From positions 1 to 28,098 of the forward strand of contig CABROF010000023.1 in assembly GCA_902472555.1 (NCBI GenBank): a DNA stretch of 28,098 nucleotides, given 5' to 3'. Origin of the DNA: UMGS1851 sp900555605. Its GTDB lineage: Bacteria > Bacillota > Clostridia > UBA1212 > UBA1255. Positions 8,070 through 15,167 of this stretch are shown piece by piece. Numbering within the stretch: position 1 is the first letter of the stretch; each line of letters starts with the position of its first letter. Under the pieces are notes generated by a model, which saw only the letters and a list, made by a program, of their open reading frames with translations, did not search any database and had not been told where the DNA came from. Made by a program: the position numbers and the translations under genes.

Positions 8070-8901
8070 GACGTTTATCGGCTGTGAAAGTGAATATCAG
8101 AATGCGGACATAGTTCTGTTCGGGGCACCCTTTGATTCCACCACCTCTTATCGCCCCGGAACGCGCTTTGCAAGCAGGGCGATCCGCGGGGAATCCTTTG
8201 GAATCGAGACATACAGCCCTTATCAGGACAGGGATTTATGCGATCTCAAGGTATTTGACGGGGGAGATCTGGAATTGCCTTTCGGGGACTGCGGCCGGGC
8301 GCTGGCACAGATCCAGGCATGTGTCTGCGGGATTTTAGAAGACGGAAAGCTGCCGGTTATGATGGGCGGAGAGCATTTGGTGACGCTCGGCGCAGTGCGG
8401 GCAGCGGCGGAGCGCTATCCGCAGCTGCATATCATCCAGTTCGATGCCCATGCCGATTTGCGGGATTCCTATTTAGACGTAGCCCTTTCCCATGCCTGCG
8501 TTATGCGGCGCTGCCACGAGATCATCGGAGACGGCAGAATTTATCAATTCGGCATCCGCTCCGGAGATCGGCAGGAATTTGCCTTTGCCGAAAAGCATAC
8601 GTTTATGGAGCGTTTTACGCTGCATGAAACGCAGAAGCAGGCGGCGCTGCTGGAAGGAAAGCCCGTATATCTGACGATTGATCTTGATGTGCTGGATCCG
8701 TCGATCTTTCCCGGGACCGGCACGCCGGAGGCAGGCGGGGTCAGCTTTGCAGAGCTGCTTGCCGCAATCCGCGGAATCTGCGGAAGGCTTCATATCGTGG
8801 GCTGCGATATCAATGAGCTGTCTCCGATCTATGATCAGAGCGGCGTTTCTACAGCTGTGGCGTGCAAGCTGCTGCGGGAGCTTTTGCTGTCGCTCAGATA
8901 G
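8050..8901 (+). CDS. speB: Agmatinase (or aminopropylagmatine ureohydrolase)
   Basis: A 283-residue ureohydrolase that removes urea from agmatine to give putrescine. The binuclear manganese ligands are in the expected motifs: GGEHLVTLG, QFDAHADLRD, a following SHACVMRR segment, and TIDLDVLDPS followed by PGTGTPE. The start ATG at 8050 lies inside the end of speE, 20 bases overlapping, with GGAGG upstream. With the decarboxylase two genes earlier it defines the arginine-agmatine-putrescine route. A relative in Thermus acts on N1-aminopropylagmatine instead, and that substrate is not excluded here. Confidence 0.93.
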   Translation: MWKKNVETFIGCESEYQNADIVLFGAPFDSTTSYRPGTRFASRAIRGESFGIETYSPYQDRDLCDLKVFDGGDLELPFGDCGRALAQIQACVCGILEDGKLPVMMGGEHLVTLGAVRAAAERYPQLHIIQFDAHADLRDSYLDVALSHACVMRRCHEIIGDGRIYQFGIRSGDRQEFAFAEKHTFMERFTLHETQKQAALLEGKPVYLTIDLDVLDPSIFPGTGTPEAGGVSFAELLAAIRGICGRLHIVGCDINELSPIYDQSGVSTAVACKLLRELLLSLR

Positions 8902-8950
8902 GAATGATGATAGAAAGCCGTTACGGATACGGCAGAATGGAGGATTTCAG

Positions 8951-10150
8951 ATGGGGAAAATTTTAGTAATCGGCTGCGGCGGCGTAGCAAGTGTGGCAAT
9001 TCATAAATGCTGTCAGAACAGTGAGGTATTTACGGAGCTGATGATCGCCAGCCGTACAAAAAGCAAGTGTGATGCATTGAAGGCAAAGCTGGACGGAGGA
9101 AAAACAAAGATTTCCACTGCCCAGGTGGATGCGGACAATGTGGACGAGCTGGTCCGGCTCATTGAGCATTTCCGGCCCGATGTGGTTTTGAACCTGGCGC
9201 TACCGTACCAGGATTTAACGATTATGGAGGCGTGTCTTGCCACAAAGACGCATTATGTGGATACAGCCAACTATGAGCCCTTGGATACGGCAAAGTTTGA
9301 ATATAAATGGCAGTGGGCGTACCGGGAGCGCTTTGAAAAGGCCGGGATTACGGCGCTGCTGGGCAGCGGCTTTGACCCGGGGGTAACAGGCGTGTTTTCC
9401 GCCTATGCGCAGAAGCATCATTTTGACGAAATTCATTACTTGGACATTCTCGATGCCAACGCAGGCGATCACGGCTATCCGTTTGCCACGAATTTTAATC
9501 CGGAGATCAATATCCGGGAGGTGACTGCAAAGGGCAGCTATTGGGAGAACGGCAGATGGGTAGAAACTGAGCCCATGGAGATCAAACGTGTGTACAATTT
9601 TCCTGAAATCGGAGAGCGGGATATGTACCTGCTGCATCATGAAGAAATCGAGTCATTAGCGCTGAATTTAAAGGGAATCAGGCGGATCCGCTTCTTTATG
9701 ACATTCGGGCAGAGCTACCTGACACATTTAAAGTGTCTTGAAAATGTGGGCATGACATCCATTGAGCCGATTGCATTCGAGGGAAAGATGATCGTTCCGC
9801 TCCAGTTCCTGAAAGCCGTTTTGCCGGATCCTGCTTCCTTAGGTCCGAGAACCAAAGGAAAAACCAATATCGGATGTATTTTCCAGGGCATAAAGGACGG
9901 AAAAGAAAAACAGTATTATTTATATAATGTGTGCGATCATCAGGCATGCTACCGGGAGGTGGGGTCCCAGGCGATTTCGTACACCACCGGCGTACCGGCG
10001 ATGATTGGCGCCATGCTGGTTATGAATGGTACCTGGCAGAAGCCGGGCGTATATAATATTGAGGAATTTGACCCGGATCCGTTTATGGCGGCGCTGAACC
10101 GGTGGGGATTGCCCTGGCAGGAAAGCTTTGCGCCGGAGCTGGTTGACTGA
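8951..10150 (+). CDS. Carboxyspermidine/carboxynorspermidine dehydrogenase
   Basis: Belongs to the saccharopine-dehydrogenase-like family; condenses L-aspartate beta-semialdehyde with a diamine and reduces the imine with NADPH to the carboxylated triamine. The 399-residue protein begins MGKILVIGCGGVASVAIHKC, a Rossmann dinucleotide loop, followed by IASRTKSKCDAL, PDVVLNLALPYQDLTIMEAC, THYVDTANYEP, and GSGFDPGVTGVF, all typical of the CASDH/CANSDH type. The ATG at 8951 has GGAGG eight bases upstream; longer in-frame extensions overlap speB and are rejected. It ends one base before nspC starts, so the two are tightly coupled. The diamine used (putrescine, diaminopropane or agmatine) is not decided by sequence. 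Its second substrate is an intermediate upstream of the dapL/dapF reactions. Confidence 0.9.
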   Translation: MGKILVIGCGGVASVAIHKCCQNSEVFTELMIASRTKSKCDALKAKLDGGKTKISTAQVDADNVDELVRLIEHFRPDVVLNLALPYQDLTIMEACLATKTHYVDTANYEPLDTAKFEYKWQWAYRERFEKAGITALLGSGFDPGVTGVFSAYAQKHHFDEIHYLDILDANAGDHGYPFATNFNPEINIREVTAKGSYWENGRWVETEPMEIKRVYNFPEIGERDMYLLHHEEIESLALNLKGIRRIRFFMTFGQSYLTHLKCLENVGMTSIEPIAFEGKMIVPLQFLKAVLPDPASLGPRTKGKTNIGCIFQGIKDGKEKQYYLYNVCDHQACYREVGSQAISYTTGVPAMIGAMLVMNGTWQKPGVYNIEEFDPDPFMAALNRWGLPWQESFAPELVD

Positions 10151-10151
10151 G

Positions 10152-11297
10152 ATGGAGGCGGCGCAGCTCAATTTTGATATCCATGGCGCGGCAACGCCTG
10201 TCTACATTGTGGATAAAGCGCTGCTACGCCGCAATTTAGAAGTGCTGAAAGCGGTTTCTGATGAAACCGGCTGCAAAATTCTGCTGGCCCAGAAGGCTTT
10301 TTCCATGTACAGCCTGTATCCGATGATCGGCGCATACCTGGCGGGGACCACGGCCAGCGGCCTGTTTGAGCTTCGGCTCGGACAGGAAGAAATGGGAAAA
10401 GAAAACCATATTTTTGCGCCGGCCTACAAGCCGGAGGAAATGACAGAGATTCTAAGGCTTTGCGATCATATCGTATTCAACTCTTTTGCGCAGTGGGAAC
10501 GCTTCCGGGAACAGGCGGTGAAAAGCGGAAAAAGCTGCGGAATCCGTATCAATCCGGAATGCTCCACGCAGGAGCATGGCATTTATGACCCTTGCGCGCC
10601 GGGGTCCCGGTTCGGCGTGAAGGCGGCGGACTTCCGGGAGGCAAGCCTAAAAGGCATCGAAGGCTTGCATTTTCACACACTGTGCGAACAGAATGCCGAT
10701 GCCCTCGCCCAAACCATAGAAGCGGCAGAGGCACGCTTCGGCCCATATTTTTCCCGGATGAAATGGATTAATTTCGGCGGGGGACACCATATTACCCGCA
10801 GAGACTACGACGTGTCGCTTTTGATCCGCTGCATCAGGCGCATTCAGGACACATACGGAGTAACCGTGTATTTAGAGCCGGGAGAGGCGGTTGTACTCAA
10901 CGCCGGCTTTTTAGTGGCGTCGGTAATGGATTTTGTAGAGAACGACGGCGCAATCGCAATCCTGGATACATCCGCGGCATGTCATATGCCGGACGTGCTG
11001 GAAATGCCTTATCGCCCTCCTGTGCTTGGCGCAGAGCTGCCAGGCGTGAAGCCGTATACGTATCAGCTGAGCGGGCCCACCTGCCTGGCGGGCGACCGGA
11101 TCGGCACATACTCCTTTGACCGTCCGCTGCAGTGCGGCGACCGGATTGTATTCGGCGATATGGCACATTATACGATGGTAAAAAACAACACCTTCAACGG
11201 TATGAATCTGCCGGATATTGCGGTTGCGGAGGAAAACGGCTGCCTCCGGACAGTCCGTACCTTCGGATACACGGACTTTAAAAGCCGCCTGTCATAG
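10152..11297 (+). CDS. nspC: Carboxy(nor)spermidine decarboxylase
   Basis: A PLP-dependent fold-type III decarboxylase of 381 residues that removes the carboxyl group left by the preceding dehydrogenase, yielding spermidine or norspermidine. Visible motifs are TPVYIVDKALL at the N-terminus, the PLP lysine in ILLAQKAFSMYSLYP, GLHFHTLCEQ, NFGGGHHITRRDYD, the phosphate-binding EPGEAVVLNAG, and LSGPTCLAGD, which contains the second active-site cysteine. The ATG at 10152, one base after the previous stop, is chosen; an in-frame TTG at 10128 is less likely. It is the last polyamine gene. Only 29 bases separate it from the methyltransferase and no terminator was seen, so read-through is likely. Confidence 0.93.
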   Translation: MEAAQLNFDIHGAATPVYIVDKALLRRNLEVLKAVSDETGCKILLAQKAFSMYSLYPMIGAYLAGTTASGLFELRLGQEEMGKENHIFAPAYKPEEMTEILRLCDHIVFNSFAQWERFREQAVKSGKSCGIRINPECSTQEHGIYDPCAPGSRFGVKAADFREASLKGIEGLHFHTLCEQNADALAQTIEAAEARFGPYFSRMKWINFGGGHHITRRDYDVSLLIRCIRRIQDTYGVTVYLEPGEAVVLNAGFLVASVMDFVENDGAIAILDTSAACHMPDVLEMPYRPPVLGAELPGVKPYTYQLSGPTCLAGDRIGTYSFDRPLQCGDRIVFGDMAHYTMVKNNTFNGMNLPDIAVAEENGCLRTVRTFGYTDFKSRLS

Positions 11298-11326
11298 AAT
11301 TTTTACGGCCTTAGAAAGGGACGGAG

Positions 11327-12388
11327 ATGGATCTGACTGTATGCCAAAAAATTGAGAATGCGTCCTCAGCGCGGATGGAGACGGTCCCGGATGCCTCGGT
11401 TCAGCTGATCGTAACTTCGCCGCCTTATCCCATGATTGAAATGTGGGATCCCTGCTTTGCTGAGCAGGACCCGGCGATTGCTGCTGCACTAAAAGCGCAG
11501 CGTATGACGCAGGCCTTTTCCGGTATGCACGGTGTTTTGGAAAGAACCTGGCGGGAGGCGGACCGGGTCTTGTCGCCGGGCGGTATCGTCTGCATTAATA
11601 TCGGGGATGCAGCGCGCACCTGCGGCGGGATTTTTCAGCTGTATCCGAATCACGCTATGATCCTTTCTTTTTTTCAAAGCATGGGATACACGGTACTGCC
11701 TGATATCCTGTGGCGCAAGCCTTCCAACGCGCCGAACAAATTTATGGGATCCGGCATGTATCCTCCGGGCGCTTACGTTACCTATGAGCATGAATATATT
11801 CTGATTTTCCGAAAAGGTGAAAGGCGCGTGTTCAAGAGTATGCCGGAGAAGCGAATCCGCCGGGAGAGCGCCTACTTCTGGGAGGAGCGCAATCTTTGGT
11901 TTTCCGATCTCTGGCAGCTGAACGGTACAGCGCAAAGTATAAAAGACGGCAATCAGAAGGGGCGGGAAAGAAGCGCCGCCTTTCCCTTTGAGCTCGGTTT
12001 CCGCCTGGTCAATATGTTTTCTGTGAAAGGGGATACGGTTCTGGACCCATTTGCAGGACTTGGCACCGTGCTGCTGGCCTGTATGGCCTCACAGCGCAGC
12101 GGAATCGGATATGAAATTGATTCTGCCATCGCCGAACGGGCGCGGCAGGCACTATCCTCCGCCGCGCCGGAGCTGAATCGGTATATCGATGGCCGGATTG
12201 AAAACCATCTCCGTTTTCTGAAGGCGCAGCGCGAAAGCGGGAAGGATCAGTTTTACACGAATCTCCATCATGGCTTTGGCGTAAAAACCAGACAGGAGAC
12301 GGAGCTGTGCGTTGAAAAGATCGCCTCAGTAACAGAGGCAGACGGCGGAAGGCTCCGTGTGACCTATGAAATGCCCGCGATTCAGTAA
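11327..12388 (+). CDS. Site-specific DNA methyltransferase (amino-MTase, probably N4-cytosine; CTAG-type candidate)
   Basis: A 353-residue type II methyltransferase. The catalytic motif TSPPYP is at residues 30-34 and the SAM-binding motif DPFAGLGT at 240-247, an order (catalysis first) that defines the beta group; TSPPY is usual for N4-cytosine enzymes. The C-terminal 100 residues carry further helices after GYEIDSAIAERAR. The ATG at 11327 is preceded by AAAGGGACGGAG. It meets the endonuclease gene tail to tail with a 7-base overlap. Because the partner is of the MjaI family, the expected target is CTAG. It may be transcribed from the polyamine operon since no terminator was seen upstream. 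Confidence 0.9.
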   Translation: MDLTVCQKIENASSARMETVPDASVQLIVTSPPYPMIEMWDPCFAEQDPAIAAALKAQRMTQAFSGMHGVLERTWREADRVLSPGGIVCINIGDAARTCGGIFQLYPNHAMILSFFQSMGYTVLPDILWRKPSNAPNKFMGSGMYPPGAYVTYEHEYILIFRKGERRVFKSMPEKRIRRESAYFWEERNLWFSDLWQLNGTAQSIKDGNQKGRERSAAFPFELGFRLVNMFSVKGDTVLDPFAGLGTVLLACMASQRSGIGYEIDSAIAERARQALSSAAPELNRYIDGRIENHLRFLKAQRESGKDQFYTNLHHGFGVKTRQETELCVEKIASVTEADGGRLRVTYEMPAIQ

Positions 12389-12972
12389 TGGACTGTAATG
12401 CCGTCCTTTTTCTTTGTGTAGGTTATGATTTTGGCATGAATCTGTTCATTCAGCATGTTCATATGCAGATAGGTGTCCGGCTTGACGGATACGGGTTCGT
12501 CTCCGATATAGCCGTCAATTCCGACCGCCTCCTCTGCCGGGTCGGCAAGTCTGTAGGATTTCTTTTCCCGTTTTGCAATTTCTGAAATGACAGCCTTTTG
12601 TACATACAGGCCATCAAATGTTTTGCTGATTACCAGATCGGTTACCCAGTTCAGGAGCATTTCATCCGTGATCAGCGGCAGGGCCTGTTTTAAATTTTCT
12701 ATTTGCTGCCGGACCCTGCCCACCGCAGTCTCGATGGTTTCCGGATACCGCTTCCGATACCAGGCTTCCCAGCGTTCGCAGGAAGCCTGCTGTGTCTCCT
12801 GCGCAAGATATTCCGGAAAGAGCTCTGACAGCTGACCGACAACAGCAGGCTTGGTCCCGCCTGCGTTCTGGTTGGCAATGTTCATTAGTTGTGTGGTATA
12901 TTTCGGAAAATTCCCGTTTCCCGTAGCATTGATCTGAGAGATCCGTTTTTTGGAGAGCTTGAAATCTGCCAT
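12382..12972 (-). CDS. MjaI-family type II restriction endonuclease (likely CTAG)
   Basis: A 196-residue protein recognised from FPKYTTQLMNIANQNAGGT, then KPAVVGQLSELFPEY, W-rich RWEAWYRKRYPETIE, and a C-terminal GIDGYIGDEPVSVKPDTY, the layout of the MjaI restriction endonuclease family. D153, D158/E159 and K164 in the last motif are candidates for a PD-(D/E)xK-like metal centre. Known members cut CTAG. AAAGGAG sits nine bases before the ATG. The gene begins 34 bases after the stop of the acyl-CoA synthetase on the same strand, so it is probably carried on the T-box-controlled transcript, while its methyltransferase is transcribed from the opposite side. Confidence 0.85.
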   Translation of the reverse strand: MADFKLSKKRISQINATGNGNFPKYTTQLMNIANQNAGGTKPAVVGQLSELFPEYLAQETQQASCERWEAWYRKRYPETIETAVGRVRQQIENLKQALPLITDEMLLNWVTDLVISKTFDGLYVQKAVISEIAKREKKSYRLADPAEEAVGIDGYIGDEPVSVKPDTYLHMNMLNEQIHAKIITYTKKKDGITVHY

Positions 12973-13005
12973 AAATGTGTGCTCCTTTCCGCAGCGGAAA
13001 ATGCT

Positions 13006-14712
13006 TTATGCTTTAGCGGCGTCATTCTGCCGGATTTCTACCCGCCGGATCTTGCCGCTGATGGTTTTCGGCAGCTCCGGCACAAATTCTACAACACGCG
13101 GATATTTATACGGTGCGGTTACTTTCTTTACATAGTTCTGCAGCTCCTTTGCCAGCTCCGGAGAAGGGGCATATCCTTTTGCTAATACAACTGTTGCCTT
13201 TACCAGTTGGCCCCGCAGCTCATCCGGAACGCCGGTTACCGCACACTCAAGTACCGCCGGATGCTCCATCAATGCGGATTCTACTTCAAAGGGCCCGATG
13301 CGATAGCCGGAGCTCTTGATGACATCGTCCTTTCTTCCCACATACCAATAGTATCCGTCTTCATCTTTATATGCCAGGTCGCCGGTATGGTAATATCCGT
13401 CATGCCACGCCTGCGCGGTCAGCGCAGGATCTTTATAGTAGCCCTGATACATGCCGACGGGCCGTCCGCCCGCAGCTTCTGAGGTATTGATCACGATTTC
13501 ACCAACTTCGCCCGGATAGCAGGACTGCATATGATCATCCATAATATCCACGTGGTAGCAGGGTGAGGGCTTGCCCATGGAGCCGGGCCGGATTTCCATC
13601 CAGGGAAAGGAACATACAAGGGCGACAACCTCTGTTTGACCGTAGCATTCCCGCATCCGGATTCCGGTTGCTTTATAGATCTGATTATAAACCTCCGGGT
13701 TCAGGGCCTCGCCGGCCACGGTCAGTTCCTGCAGGGAAGAAAGATCATATTCTGCAAGATTTTCCTTCATCATAAAACGATAGATGGTGGGAGGCGCGCA
13801 GAAGCTGGTGAGCTTGTGCGCGGCAATTTTCTCAAGCAGATCTTTTGGCTCGAATTTTTCCATATCATATACGAAGATGGCGCTTTCGCCCAGCCATTGT
13901 CCGTACAGCTTCCCCCAAACCGCCTTTGCCCAGCCGGTTTCCGCCACAGTCATATGCAGTCCGCCTTCCTTCACGCTGTGCCAATAGCCTGCGGTAATAA
14001 TATGGCCCAGGGGATAGATGAAATCGTGGGCAACCATTTTCGGGTAGCCGGAGGTTCCGGAGGTAAAATACAGGAGCATCATATCGTTGTTGCATGTAGC
14101 CTCTGCACCTTCGGGCCGCAGAAAAACATCGGATTCAGAGGCAATCTCAGCGTCCAGGTCGATCCAGTCCCCAAGGTCTCTGCAGAAGGGACTGTTTTCC
14201 GGAAAATATCCGCCTGCAAAAAGCTTAAACTGCAGTGTGGGGGAATCCTTCTGCGCGCAGTCCACCTGCAGGCCGAAATCATGTTCTCTTGTACAGATCA
14301 CTGCTTTGATGTCCGCCTGATTATTCCGATACACCAGATCCTTTGCCGTCAGCAAATGCGTGGCCGGAACCGCAACTGCGCCGAGTTTATGCAGCGCCAT
14401 GATCACATACCAGAACTGATAATGACGCTTGAGCACCAGCATCACGCTGTCTCCCTTGCGGATTCCTAATTTTTTCAGATAATTTGCAGTTTTATTCGCA
14501 TAAGACTGGATATCCTTATATGTGAAGACCCGTTCGTTTCCCCGGCTGTCGCACCAGACCATTGCGCGGGCGTTTGGCTTTGTTTCCGCCAGCACATCCA
14601 GTACATCATAAGCAAAATTGAAATTTTCGGGAACAATTATGCGCAGGTCCCTCTTAAACTCTTCATACGAACTGAACTCTTTTTTGTTGACGAATTTTTC
14701 AAACAATGCCAT
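13006..14712 (-). CDS. AMP-forming acyl-CoA synthetase (medium/branched-chain type)
   Basis: Activates a carboxylic acid to its CoA thioester with ATP, through an acyl-adenylate. The 568-residue protein has the ANL superfamily motifs in order: phosphate loop LLYFTSGTSGYPKMV, VAGEALNPEVYNQIY, YGQTEVVALVC, YHTGDLAYKDEDGYYWYVGR with hinge KDDVIKSSGYRIGPFEVE, and the catalytic lysine in PKTISGKIRRVE. It resembles medium-chain acyl-CoA synthetases more than acetyl-CoA synthetase; the substrate is not readable. The ATG at 14712 follows AAAGGATGAG. A T-box leader controls it, so an amino-acid-linked acid such as 2-methylbutyrate is an attractive substrate (inference). The MjaI-type endonuclease follows downstream. 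Confidence 0.9.
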   Translation of the reverse strand: MALFEKFVNKKEFSSYEEFKRDLRIIVPENFNFAYDVLDVLAETKPNARAMVWCDSRGNERVFTYKDIQSYANKTANYLKKLGIRKGDSVMLVLKRHYQFWYVIMALHKLGAVAVPATHLLTAKDLVYRNNQADIKAVICTREHDFGLQVDCAQKDSPTLQFKLFAGGYFPENSPFCRDLGDWIDLDAEIASESDVFLRPEGAEATCNNDMMLLYFTSGTSGYPKMVAHDFIYPLGHIITAGYWHSVKEGGLHMTVAETGWAKAVWGKLYGQWLGESAIFVYDMEKFEPKDLLEKIAAHKLTSFCAPPTIYRFMMKENLAEYDLSSLQELTVAGEALNPEVYNQIYKATGIRMRECYGQTEVVALVCSFPWMEIRPGSMGKPSPCYHVDIMDDHMQSCYPGEVGEIVINTSEAAGGRPVGMYQGYYKDPALTAQAWHDGYYHTGDLAYKDEDGYYWYVGRKDDVIKSSGYRIGPFEVESALMEHPAVLECAVTGVPDELRGQLVKATVVLAKGYAPSPELAKELQNYVKKVTAPYKYPRVVEFVPELPKTISGKIRRVEIRQNDAAKA

Positions 14713-14744
14713 TTTTCTCATCCTTTCTGAAAGATTTTTGCTAT

Positions 14745-14778
14745 ATAAAAAGTCCCCGTCTCGATTGAGACGGGGACT
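14745..14778 (-). terminator. Intrinsic terminator of the T-box leader
   Basis: Read on the minus strand, AGTCCCCGTCTC pairs perfectly with GAGACGGGGACT (12 bp, 4-base loop) and is followed by TTTTTATA. It lies directly after the T-box sequence and before the acyl-CoA synthetase start, as required for tRNA-controlled premature termination. Confidence 0.9.
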
Positions 14779-14994
14779 GAAATCCTCCGCTGTACCACCC
14801 AATACGTTATATATTCACCGGATTCCCATGAAATCCTCGCAGATAACGGTGCTTACCGGAAATGCTTACTATCTTGCTTCAGCATTTCTGCTCAGGAGGG
14901 ATTTGTCTCTTCGTGATCGCCGCCGGTTCGCACCAAGCACCGGCTCTCTGCAGGCTCTGCAAAAAGACCTGTCTCCGTCACAGCATTTGCAACA
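14747..14994 (-). ncRNA. T-box riboswitch
   Basis: On the minus strand the leader has the full T-box layout. Stem I carries the distal-loop signature (AGAGAGCCGG followed by TTGGTGCGAACCGG, 14922-14949) and a kink-turn (GTGACGGAG with CTCCTGAGC). A hairpin AAATGCT/AGCATTT follows, then the T-box proper GGGTGGTACAGCGG (near 14787-14802) and the terminator. The T-box UGGU would pair with an ACCA tRNA end, so the discriminator is A. The specifier is less certain. Counting from the kink-turn helix as in the glyQS T-box gives AUC (14902-14900, isoleucine), which agrees with A73 of tRNA-Ile. AAA (lysine) is the main alternative. Confidence 0.9.
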
Positions 14995-15000
14995 AAATGT

Positions 15001-15029
15001 ATTGTAGCACTGCCGACAGGGATCGTCAA
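15001..15029 (-). promoter_or_regulatory. Sigma-A promoter of the T-box/acyl-CoA synthetase transcript
   Basis: On the minus strand TTGACG (15029-15024) and TACAAT (15006-15001) are exactly 17 bases apart. The predicted start near 14994 is just upstream of the T-box stem I, which supports both calls. Confidence 0.82.
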
Positions 15030-15167
15030 GCTTTTTTTTTGTCGTTTTTTCTCCTGAACGGCCGAACTTTCTCACTTGATTTGCCGCGCTCCTGCGGAAA
15101 TAATAATAAGGAACGGACCTGATTTCACCGGGGTGCATTGCGCCCGGAGATAAGGGAGGGGATCGCA

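Noticed and set aside
8678..8950. N-terminal extension of the carboxyspermidine dehydrogenase frame into speB
   Set aside because: The extension overlaps a conserved gene; the ATG at 8951 has a good ribosome binding site and gives the Rossmann N-terminus.
15076..15105. Possible GH32 promoter (TTGATT with AATAAT, 17-base spacing)
   Set aside because: Both boxes are weak and nothing else supports it, so it is not listed as a feature.
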